Shown piece by piece: positions 1 to 5,232 of a stretch of DNA of 6,786 bases (positions are counted from its first letter, which is position 1; each line of letters starts with the position of its first letter). The notes below the pieces were generated by a model. That model had not been told where the DNA came from and ran no database searches. It was given only the letters and a program-made list of their open reading frames with translations. Where the stretch lies: the NCBI RefSeq assembly GCF_946478835.1, contig NZ_CAMLDV010000178.1, positions 1 through 6,786 of the forward strand, written 5' to 3'. The stretch is from an uncultured Bdellovibrio sp. Lineage in GTDB: Bacteria; Bdellovibrionota; Bdellovibrionia; Bdellovibrionales; Bdellovibrionaceae. The translations under genes were made by a program, and so were the position numbers.

Positions 1-1028
1 TCTTTGTTGTCACTGGGAAGTCCGATGCTCATATTCACGACTTTGACTTGATGTTGTTTTAAGAATGCAGAAATGCGGTTGACGTAAGCGGCTTGCGTAT
101 AGTCACCCGCAAAGCCGATGAGAGCCGCATTATCGAGGCCACGAATCGCGATGTGAGCCACATGCGTTCCGTGAGAAAGTGGACGGTTGTCTTTTTGAAA
201 ACCTGTGGAAGATTCTGTTGGAAGACCGATATTACGGACTTGTTCCCATCCGAAATTATCGTCAACCCATCCATTTTTATCGTTGTCGATACCGTCCATT
301 GGATCATTGGGATTGTTCCACCATTTAGTGACTAAAGCTTCGTGGTTGTAATCAAAACCTGAATCAATGATGGCGATGAGAAACTTATTTGGGTTTTCTC
401 TTTGACGTTTTAGAATCTCTATTTCTTTTTCTGATCTGCCTTGGGCACGCAGTGTTTTCACAAGATCGTAAGGCTCGTACATTGAAAACTGAGAAATGAT
501 TTTTCCTTCGGCATTTTTTTCGACGAAGGCATAAGGTTTTTCTTCGTCGCCCTTATAGGAAAAGAAAATCGAAGAAAGAAACTGATTCTTGTCGTTCAAA
601 TAGTCTTTCTTAAGAATACGGAAAGGTTTTTTGGTTTCGTAGTTTTCGATGTATTCAAATTTATGTGGAACTTCGTCCGTATAAACCCAGCGGCGCAAGC
701 GCACTGAATTTTCGGTCGTGTCGTTCTTCTCGTTAAGACCGGTCCACTCTTCCTGCCATTGGGTTTGTCCAAAAGATTCCTTTTCAACGGAAATGCTGGC
801 TTTGATTACATGACCTGGTTCTGGATACTGATAGCGTTGCCATGAAGTGAAATTGCCATCTGTGCTGTAGAAGCGTTGTTCAACAAGCAGATTGCCTTGA
901 TAGTAAGATTCATTGGCGGTGTTGCCGTTAGCGAATTTTTCTTTTTTTACTTCAACAGCGGCGTAAAGATGTTCCTGTCCCAAAATGAGAAAACTTAGAA
1001 GAACTTGGAAAAAGATTTTCAAAGTCAC
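1..1028 (-). CDS. Secreted subtilisin-like (S8) serine protease, C-terminus cut by left window edge
   Basis: Exported endopeptidase of the subtilase family; 342 residues are visible. The chosen start is GTG at 1028, because AGAGGTG lies 6 nt upstream; a TTG at 1022 is the alternative. Residues 1-24 form a signal peptide (basic start, hydrophobic core, cleavage near LYA|AV). Residues 25-212 match nothing I can name and may be a propeptide or accessory beta domain. The catalytic domain begins at IAIIDSGFD with Asp222. An Asp-rich loop at about 241-261 (DGIDNDKNGWVDD), common in subtilases, probably binds calcium. His286 lies in SHGTHVAHIA, and VVNMSIG (330-336) is the substrate-binding strand. 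The catalytic Ser block (GTSMA type) would lie beyond the window, so activity cannot be confirmed. The usual GVAP segment after the His motif is missing, and only about 45 residues separate His286 from the NMSIG strand. The gene is codirectional with and downstream of the peroxidase gene, across 138 nt. Confidence 0.92.
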   Translation of the reverse strand, partial: MTLKIFFQVLLSFLILGQEHLYAAVEVKKEKFANGNTANESYYQGNLLVEQRFYSTDGNFTSWQRYQYPEPGHVIKASISVEKESFGQTQWQEEWTGLNEKNDTTENSVRLRRWVYTDEVPHKFEYIENYETKKPFRILKKDYLNDKNQFLSSIFFSYKGDEEKPYAFVEKNAEGKIISQFSMYEPYDLVKTLRAQGRSEKEIEILKRQRENPNKFLIAIIDSGFDYNHEALVTKWWNNPNDPMDGIDNDKNGWVDDNFGWEQVRNIGLPTESSTGFQKDNRPLSHGTHVAHIAIRGLDNAALIGFAGDYTQAAYVNRISAFLKQHQVKVVNMSIGLPSDNK

Positions 1029-1048
1029 AGGACACCTCTTTCGTTATC

Positions 1049-1086
1049 AAAAAAAACGATTGCAATCGAGGTGCCCTCACAGAGGG
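1049..1086 (-). terminator. Possible weak intrinsic terminator or leader structure upstream of the S8 protease
   Basis: Read on the minus strand, a hairpin CCCTC-tgt-GAGGG (1086-1074) is followed by a 12-nt palindrome CGATTGCAATCG (1068-1057) and then directly by eight T residues (1056-1049). The order hairpin, then T tract fits an intrinsic terminator for the upstream peroxidase gene. The palindrome next to the T run is short, with at best 4 bp around a 4-nt loop, so the call is tentative. It could instead be part of the protease gene's promoter or leader region, since the start codon is only about 20 nt further on. Confidence 0.3.
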
Positions 1087-1104
1087 AAATACGAGTATTT
1101 GAAG

Positions 1105-1166
1105 GTCGGTTCCTGTCTAAGGTTCAGACAGGGGACCAAGGCCGACACTTTGTTCTTGGAAAGAAC
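1105..1166. repeat. Cluster of inverted repeats between the peroxidase and protease genes
   Basis: Two perfect stem-loops lie just downstream of the peroxidase stop. The first is GTTCTT-gga-AAGAAC at 1152-1166, beginning next to the stop codon. The second is CCTGTCT-N7-AGACAGG at 1112-1132, which can be enclosed by GTCGG (1105-1109) pairing with CCGAC (1142-1146). Neither is followed by a T run on the minus strand, so they do not look like standard intrinsic terminators. They may stabilise the 3' end of the peroxidase mRNA or form part of a longer structured spacer. Confidence 0.45.
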
Positions 1167-1652
1167 CTAGGCCAAAGCTTTTTGAATATCGTCAGCGATA
1201 TTTTTTGGTTCTTCTTGAGGAGCATAGCGTTTCAAAACTTTGCCGTTACGTCCCACCAAAAATTTCGTGAAGTTCCACTTGATCATCTCAGTGCCTAGAA
1301 GGCCCGGAGCGGATTCTTTCAACCATTGATAAAGAGGATCCGCATTGTCGCCATTCACATCCACTTTTGCCATCACGGGGAATTTTACGCCATAGTTGAG
1401 TTGGCAAAATTCTTGGATCTCGGCGTTGTTGCCGGGCTCTTGCGCTCCGAATTGATTGCAAGGAAATCCAAGCACAGTGAAGCCCTGGTCTTTGAATTTT
1501 TCGTAGAGTTCTTCAAGGCCTTTGTACTGCGGAGTAAAACCGCATTTGCTCGCAACGTTCACGATAAGAACCGCTTGGTCTTTGTACTTACCAAGAGAAA
1601 CTTGTGAACCGTCGGCACCTTGAACCGAAAATGACTGAAGAGTTTTTTCCAT
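1167..1652 (-). CDS. gpx: Glutathione peroxidase family thiol peroxidase (2-Cys type)
   Basis: Reduces hydrogen peroxide and organic or lipid hydroperoxides; bacterial and plant members of this form usually take electrons from thioredoxin rather than glutathione. The protein has 161 residues, a full-length monomeric thioredoxin-fold Gpx. Visible landmarks are NVASKCGFT with peroxidatic Cys37, LGFPCNQFGAQEPG with Cys65 and the active-site Gln71, and WNFTKFLV with Trp126-Asn127, completing the Cys-Gln-Trp-Asn catalytic set. Cys83 in FCQLNYGVKFP sits where the resolving cysteine of thioredoxin-dependent Gpx enzymes is found, so I infer thioredoxin dependence. There is no signal peptide, so it is cytoplasmic. 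AAGGAG lies 5 nt before the ATG, supporting this start. The gene is divergent from the large paralogue pair and codirectional with the downstream S8 protease. Nothing is unusual about the coding sequence, and the selenocysteine of some animal enzymes is a plain cysteine here. Confidence 0.97.
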   Translation of the reverse strand: MEKTLQSFSVQGADGSQVSLGKYKDQAVLIVNVASKCGFTPQYKGLEELYEKFKDQGFTVLGFPCNQFGAQEPGNNAEIQEFCQLNYGVKFPVMAKVDVNGDNADPLYQWLKESAPGLLGTEMIKWNFTKFLVGRNGKVLKRYAPQEEPKNIADDIQKALA

Positions 1653-1678
1653 GAGGGCTCCTTTACGTAAGAACTTTT

Positions 1679-1707
1679 CAAATAGACTCTAGGTGATTCG
1701 ACATCAA
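1679..1707 (-). promoter_or_regulatory. Candidate promoter for the peroxidase gene
   Basis: On the minus strand TTGATG (1707-1702) and TATTTG (1684-1679) are separated by 17 nt, giving a rough housekeeping-type -35/-10 pair. The predicted start of transcription near 1672 would leave a leader of about 20 nt containing the AAGGAG ribosome site. The -10 match is poor, so this is a positional guess only. Confidence 0.25.
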
Positions 1708-1884
1708 CCCATAAAAAATGAAAAGAGAAAACGCCGGGAAGTCATCGAAATATTGCGAGGTGGTTTGCGGTACAAATTACTATTTTTAAGAGAACGCAGT
1801 TTCAGAATGAGACGCTGAGCTCAAAGAGAAGTCGTGAATACGGGATTGTCCTCACTAAATCATGAGAAAGATTTGCGAGTCTAT

Positions 1885-1911
1885 TTAGCAAACTAGCCTT
1901 AATACCGATAA
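1885..1911 (+). promoter_or_regulatory. Sigma-28-like -10 box directly before the first paralogue
   Basis: ACCGATAA at 1904-1911 matches the sigma-28 (FliA) -10 consensus GCCGATAA in seven of eight positions. The matching -35 position (1885-1888, TTAG) is poor against TAAA. The box ends only 7 nt before the ATG at 1919, and no Shine-Dalgarno sequence lies between, so a transcript from here would start at or next to the ATG. The same arrangement precedes the second paralogue, which is the main reason to take it seriously. Confidence 0.4.
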
Positions 1912-1918
1912 GTTTACC

Positions 1919-3475
1919 ATGGGGAAAAAGGTATTTTTGGTATTCACCCTCCTTAGCGTATCGCTTTGGTCCTTGCAGAAAGTGCAGGCGGCAGATCCCT
2001 TTTTAGGCTGCAAATACTTTTGCGAAAGCCAGTATAATCCCGCTCTGAATCCAAAAGGTTATGACAACTGTCTGGTGCAAACTCAGATGGAAGGTTATTG
2101 CGGAAGCAAACCGAGCACGGGACGGACGACGATGCCGGCGGCGGATGCACGCAATGTTTCTCCGACTCCGCAGCAGCAACAACAACAGACACAAAATCAA
2201 AATAACAATTCTCAAGCAGCCCAATGTCAGGCACAGTTTGCGCAGCTGTATCAACAATGCGAAACGAAGCTTTCTGAAACAGACAGCACTTGTGATGAAA
2301 AAAACGATGCGGGGATGAACTCTGTTTCGGCAACGGCCTCACAAGTGGCGTTAATGATGGGTCAACAAACTTCGGCCAGCATTCAAGCGGCTTGTTCTAA
2401 GATGGCGGACATTTCTCAGGCGGCGAATGGTGCGGTGGCCGCTTATCGTTTGATGTGCAGCGGAGCAATCAAAGATTGTCGTTCAGCTTGTGCGGATCTA
2501 GTGAACTTTTCGAAATCCAACTCGAATTGTTTTGTGAATTCTCCGTCGGGTAATATTGATTTACCAAATGTTTCTGAGAGTGCTCGTCAAATCACTCTGC
2601 AGCTTCGCAATCAAAACAGTCTTGCGATGGTGTCGTCTGCGGAAGCGATCGCGGGTCGTTGCAATAACTACGATGCAAAAATGAACGAAGCGCAACAAGC
2701 CATTCAAAACTATGGCATGACTGCCGCCAATGCCAGCCAGTGTGCGCAACTTTCGAAGGGAACAACAGCGGCCGTTCCTGAATATTGCAAAGCAAATCCA
2801 ACGGCGGTCGGCTGTAATCCTGCGGCACCAGTGGATTGCACAAATCCTACCGAGGCTACGAGCAATAAAGTTTGTGTGTGTTCGGTGAATCCTCACGATC
2901 CGATGTGTTCAAGTTCACAAAAGGCCATTTCAGATGGTGGTAACACAAGCTTGATTGATTCTTCTTCGCGTGTTGCCAGCGGTGGTGCGGAAGACTTCTC
3001 TGGAGATTTGCCAAATCTTCCACCTGTGATGCCGGGAAAACCTTCTTCCGGCGGACCTGGTCAAGCTGTGGATGGCAGTCAGGGAGGCGGCACACTTTCA
3101 GCAACGGGTACAGGTTCTGGCGCGGGTGCTGGAGCAAAGAACGGAAATTCAGCGGAAGGTGCCAGTGGCGCAACAAATCCTCGTGACGTGTTAAGTGGAT
3201 ACTATGGCGGTGGCGGCAGTGGTTACAAAGGTGGATACGGAAGTGGCGACGGTGGATCAGGCGGAGCGCGCGGAGTCGCTGCCCAAAATGCCGGAGCAGT
3301 CAAAGGTTCTGGTGGCCCCGATCTTCGCCAATTTTTACCGGGAGGAAAATATGATCCTCGGGCGCGAGGACTGGCCGGAGCTGCAGGGCCTGATGGAATC
3401 ACGGGACCACATTCAAATATTTGGCAGAAAATTCAGAACAGATATCAAGTGGTAAGGCCTTCATTGGTGCCATAG
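1919..3475 (+). CDS. Secreted Cys-rich, Gly-rich protein of unknown function (paralogue 1)
   Basis: No known family is recognised. The 518-residue product starts with a signal peptide (1-24, cleavage near VQA|AD) lacking a lipobox cysteine after it, so export to the periplasm or beyond is expected. Residues 31-61 carry one four-cysteine unit (Cys31, 35, 51, 61). Residues 85-100 are a Gln/Asn-rich linker including six consecutive Gln. The core (103-330) has 16 cysteines, with the motif CDEKNDAGM at 125-133, an Ala/Gln-rich probable helix (MMGQQTSASIQAACS, 146-160) and a CVC pair at 319-321. Residues 374-463 are Gly/Ser-rich. The last 54 residues form a conserved block starting GPDLRQFLPGG and containing ITGPHSNIWQKIQNRYQV. 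The even total of 20 cysteines suggests full disulfide pairing. The start is fixed by the signal peptide although no ribosome site is seen. It is followed 67 nt later by its paralogue. A structural, surface or adhesive role is a guess. Confidence 0.95.
   Translation: MGKKVFLVFTLLSVSLWSLQKVQAADPFLGCKYFCESQYNPALNPKGYDNCLVQTQMEGYCGSKPSTGRTTMPAADARNVSPTPQQQQQQTQNQNNNSQAAQCQAQFAQLYQQCETKLSETDSTCDEKNDAGMNSVSATASQVALMMGQQTSASIQAACSKMADISQAANGAVAAYRLMCSGAIKDCRSACADLVNFSKSNSNCFVNSPSGNIDLPNVSESARQITLQLRNQNSLAMVSSAEAIAGRCNNYDAKMNEAQQAIQNYGMTAANASQCAQLSKGTTAAVPEYCKANPTAVGCNPAAPVDCTNPTEATSNKVCVCSVNPHDPMCSSSQKAISDGGNTSLIDSSSRVASGGAEDFSGDLPNLPPVMPGKPSSGGPGQAVDGSQGGGTLSATGTGSGAGAGAKNGNSAEGASGATNPRDVLSGYYGGGGSGYKGGYGSGDGGSGGARGVAAQNAGAVKGSGGPDLRQFLPGGKYDPRARGLAGAAGPDGITGPHSNIWQKIQNRYQVVRPSLVP
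3038..3307 (+). repeat. Gly/Ser/Ala-rich low-complexity segment of paralogue 1
   Basis: Encodes residues 374-463, dominated by Gly with Ser, Ala and some Tyr (GYYGGGGSGYKGGYGSG near 426-442). Such segments are flexible and often link or coat surface proteins. The block beginning PGKPSSGG and running into VDGSQGGGTLS is shared with paralogue 2, so the start of the segment is conserved while its middle varies in length and composition. Confidence 0.8.
3311..3472 (+). other. Conserved C-terminal block of paralogue 1
   Basis: Encodes the last 54 residues, starting GGPDLRQFLPGG and ending in PSLVP. It is the most conserved stretch shared with paralogue 2: about 22 consecutive residues ending at RYQV are identical. 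Its position after a flexible Gly-rich arm suggests a C-terminal docking, sorting or interaction motif. No LPXTG, PEP-CTERM or hydrophobic anchor is present. Confidence 0.75.
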
Positions 3476-3476
3476 C

Positions 3477-3491
3477 GTCTCACCTTGAGAC
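3477..3491 (+). terminator. Short stem-loop after paralogue 1 stop
   Basis: GTCTC-acctt-GAGAC begins 2 nt after the TAG stop. The stem is only 5 bp and the following sequence (ACGGTTATACTTTTG) has a broken T run, so it is at most a weak or partial terminator. It may let some transcripts read through into the second paralogue. Confidence 0.25.
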
Positions 3492-3506
3492 ACGGTTATA
3501 CTTTTG

Positions 3507-3534
3507 TAAAGTTGCGGACGGATCGATCCGATAT
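3507..3534 (+). promoter_or_regulatory. Sigma-28 (FliA)-like promoter before the second paralogue
   Basis: TAAAGTTG (3507-3514) and TCCGATAT (3527-3534) resemble the sigma-28 consensus TAAAGTTT and GCCGATAA. The spacer is 12 nt instead of the usual 11. The -10 ends 8 nt before the ATG at 3543, giving a leader of about 0-3 nt. No Shine-Dalgarno sequence precedes this ATG; a second in-frame ATG at 3549 has only GGGA nearly touching it. FliA-type promoters usually serve motility genes, so control with the swimming state is an inference. Confidence 0.5.
3519..3530. repeat. 12-bp perfect palindrome overlapping the candidate -10 box
   Basis: CGGATCGATCCG is its own reverse complement and covers the spacer and the first bases of the -10 element of the candidate promoter. 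A dimeric regulator could bind here and block transcription. It could also be chance, and no equivalent palindrome is seen before the first paralogue. Confidence 0.4.
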
Positions 3535-3542
3535 GTACAAAC

Positions 3543-5222
3543 ATGGGAATGATTCGTTCGCTAGCGATCCACTTCGTCTTCTTTTTCACTCTGATAATCA
3601 GTTTCGGAATGCAAGCGCATGCGCAGGAAACCTGCGGTTCGCAGACCTGTGGCGAAGGTTATCAGTGTAATGCTCAGAACAATCGGTTTTCACCAACAGT
3701 TTATAGATGCGTGCCTATTCCCGGTTTTGATTTTCAAGCCAGTCGCGCGCAAAGAGACTGTCAAATGAGCTGTACTCAAGAAGGTTATTCTTGCCAAGCC
3801 GACAACTCTGAAAGAACCAGTTATTCATGCAGACCCCAATCGGGCTCCGAGAACCGTTGTTCAGGACCTTGTCGCGGTGGTGGCTCGCAACGTTTGGTCA
3901 ATGGTAAATGCGAATGCCCAGGAGATGACAACAATCGTTGTCCTGGAGGATGTCAATCGGGTTGGGAATGTGCTGCCGATGATAACACCCAATCGGGATA
4001 CGCATGTCGTCCAAGTCAAAATCAAAATTCAGGATCCTGCGTTCAACAGTATCAACAGTTGAAACAAAAATGTGACAGTGAATACAGTGACGCTTCTTAT
4101 ACGTGTGATGAAAAAAATGATTCTGGTATGTCGGACGTAACGAATACCGGAGCGCAATTGGCTTTGATGATGGGCCAACAAACGTCGGCAAGTATTCAGG
4201 CGGCGTGTTCAAGAATGGCGGACTTCACTCAAGCAGCTAATGGTGCGCTTGCGGCTTACCGCATGACTTGCAATGCCTCTATTAACAGTTGTAAGTCAGC
4301 TTGTTCCGATGCGAAATCTTATCTGACTCAAAACCTTCAGTGTGTTTCTGAAAACAATCAGGCAACGGCATCTAACTTGTTGTCTGCTGCCGATGATTCC
4401 GTGAAAAAATGCGGTAACTTTGATTCGAAAATGAATCAGGCACAACAAGCGATTCAAAACTATGGCGCGACTTCAGCGAATGCTTCTCAATGTGCTTCAT
4501 TGACGTCGGGGACAACAGGTCAAGTCACAGAATTCTGTAAAGCAAATCCCACACACGTTAGTTGTAAAACGGCGGGACCTGTAGATTGTACGGACCCTAC
4601 GCAAGCAACGACGAACAAAGTCTGTGTGTGTATAAAAAATCCGAACGATCCAATGTGTGGCACTGCTCAAAAAGCGGGTGGCGACGCTGTGGGAACTCCG
4701 GGCACTATCGATTCGTCTTCGCGTTTAGCAAGTAACAATAATGGCAGTGCCGATTTCGGTGGCGACATTCCCGGACTTCCTTCTATCACCCCAGGAAAAC
4801 CTTCTTCGGGAAGTGATCAAGGTGTTGATGGCAGCCAAGGTGGAGGCACCTTGAGTGGCGGCGGTTCTGGTGGCGGTTCCGGCGGAGGTCCTTCTTCCGG
4901 TGGCGGTGGTGCTGCGGGTTCCGAAGATAAATCTGTTTTAGGTGGATTTTATGGCGGCGGAGGCGGCGGCCGATTTGGTAGCGGCTCCTACGGCGGAGGA
5001 AACGGTGGCGGTGGTCGCGGTGTTGCTGCGGGCGGTGCCAATGGTGCAGCAGGAACTCCAGGTGGACCTGATCTTAGAAAGTTTTTGCCGGGCGGGCAGT
5101 TTGATCCGAAGCGTGGCATTTCTGGAATGGGTGGCCCTGATGGAATCACAGGACCGCATTCAAATATTTGGCAGAAGATTCAAAACCGTTATCAGGTGAT
5201 GAGTCCGACTCTGCTTCCTTAA
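3543..5222 (+). CDS. Secreted Cys-rich, Gly-rich protein of unknown function (paralogue 2)
   Basis: Tandem paralogue of the preceding gene; no known family is recognised. The 559-residue product has a signal peptide (1-27, cleavage near AHA|QE). Residues 31-155 hold 16 cysteines in four tandem four-Cys units, whereas paralogue 1 has one unit here. The core (166-372) has 16 cysteines whose spacing equals that of paralogue 1 except for one gap that is 21 residues shorter. It shares CDEKND-GM (188-196), MMGQQTSASIQAACS (209-223), QQAIQNYG (301-308) and CVC (361-363). Residues 418-505 are very Gly-rich. The C-terminus (507-559) repeats the GPDLR-FLPGG and NIWQKIQNRYQV block. Export and extensive disulfide bonding are expected from signal peptide and cysteine content. 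The start at 3543 is the first ATG of the signal peptide; 3549 is possible. The gene ends 10 nt from the convergent aspartokinase stop. Confidence 0.95.
   Translation: MGMIRSLAIHFVFFFTLIISFGMQAHAQETCGSQTCGEGYQCNAQNNRFSPTVYRCVPIPGFDFQASRAQRDCQMSCTQEGYSCQADNSERTSYSCRPQSGSENRCSGPCRGGGSQRLVNGKCECPGDDNNRCPGGCQSGWECAADDNTQSGYACRPSQNQNSGSCVQQYQQLKQKCDSEYSDASYTCDEKNDSGMSDVTNTGAQLALMMGQQTSASIQAACSRMADFTQAANGALAAYRMTCNASINSCKSACSDAKSYLTQNLQCVSENNQATASNLLSAADDSVKKCGNFDSKMNQAQQAIQNYGATSANASQCASLTSGTTGQVTEFCKANPTHVSCKTAGPVDCTDPTQATTNKVCVCIKNPNDPMCGTAQKAGGDAVGTPGTIDSSSRLASNNNGSADFGGDIPGLPSITPGKPSSGSDQGVDGSQGGGTLSGGGSGGGSGGGPSSGGGGAAGSEDKSVLGGFYGGGGGGRFGSGSYGGGNGGGGRGVAAGGANGAAGTPGGPDLRKFLPGGQFDPKRGISGMGGPDGITGPHSNIWQKIQNRYQVMSPTLLP
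3633..4007 (+). repeat. Four tandem four-cysteine modules in paralogue 2
   Basis: Cysteines fall in four groups: 31/36/42/56, 73/77/84/96, 106/110/123/125 and 133/137/143/155. Units 1, 2 and 4 follow C-x3-4-C, then G-[YW]-x-C, then 11-13 residues and Y-x-C, ending [RV]P. Unit 3 is a degenerate version with its last two cysteines as CEC. The layout recalls small disulfide-stapled modules such as EGF-like or knottin folds, but I cannot assign a named domain. Internal duplication is the simplest origin. Confidence 0.7.
4794..5057 (+). repeat. Gly-rich low-complexity segment of paralogue 2
   Basis: Encodes residues 418-505. It opens with a KPSSG and VDGSQGGGTLSGG stretch shared with paralogue 1 and then becomes nearly all Gly and Ser, with runs of up to six Gly around 471-476. 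It is probably a flexible arm before the conserved C-terminal block. Confidence 0.8.
5061..5219 (+). other. Conserved C-terminal block of paralogue 2
   Basis: Encodes residues 507-559 with GPDLRKFLPGG, DPKRG and ITGPHSNIWQKIQNRYQV, ending PTLLP. It matches the end of paralogue 1 residue for residue over about 22 positions, while the underlying codons differ silently at several sites. Confidence 0.75.
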
Positions 5223-5232
5223 TTTATAATTA
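5223..5232. other. 10-nt convergent gap between paralogue 2 and aspartokinase
   Basis: Only TTTATAATTA separates the two TAA stops, and the region is AT-rich with TTAAT/ATTAA symmetry. There is no room for a GC-rich terminator outside the coding regions, so transcripts from both sides probably run into the opposite gene or end by another mechanism. Confidence 0.6.

Larger units (their letters stand above)
1653..1918. other. Divergent intergenic region
   Basis: This 266-nt spacer separates the minus-strand peroxidase gene from the plus-strand Cys-rich gene and must carry both their promoters. Besides the two candidate promoters it contains a short inverted repeat, TTTGC (1872-1876) with GCAAA (1888-1892), just upstream of the plus-strand -10 box. 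I see no convincing small gene in it. Confidence 0.6.

Noticed and set aside
1718..1789. Possible 23-codon ORF starting ATG in the divergent spacer (plus strand)
   Set aside because: It has no ribosome site, no recognisable motif and lies where promoters are expected; open frames of this length arise by chance.
1863..1889. Eight-codon ATG-initiated mini-ORF upstream of paralogue 1
   Set aside because: It has no Shine-Dalgarno sequence and would not be transcribed if the CCGATA box is the real promoter.
1953..2342. Open frames on the minus strand and other plus frames inside the Cys-rich genes
   Set aside because: They have no start context or family resemblance and lie opposite genes with clear signal peptides and conserved cysteines; they reflect biased codon composition.
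3038..3307. Glycine-rich DNA as a CRISPR or tandem nucleotide repeat
   Set aside because: There are no regularly spaced identical repeats; the similarity is at the level of GGN/TCN codons for Gly and Ser.
3471..3542. Attachment site or mobile element boundary between the paralogues
   Set aside because: No flanking direct repeats, integrase or transposase is present; the spacer is explained by a stop, a short hairpin and a promoter.
1919..5222. Paralogue pair as a very recent duplication or assembly artefact
   Set aside because: Many silent differences occur even in the identical protein block, and the N-termini and one core loop differ in length, so the duplication is old.
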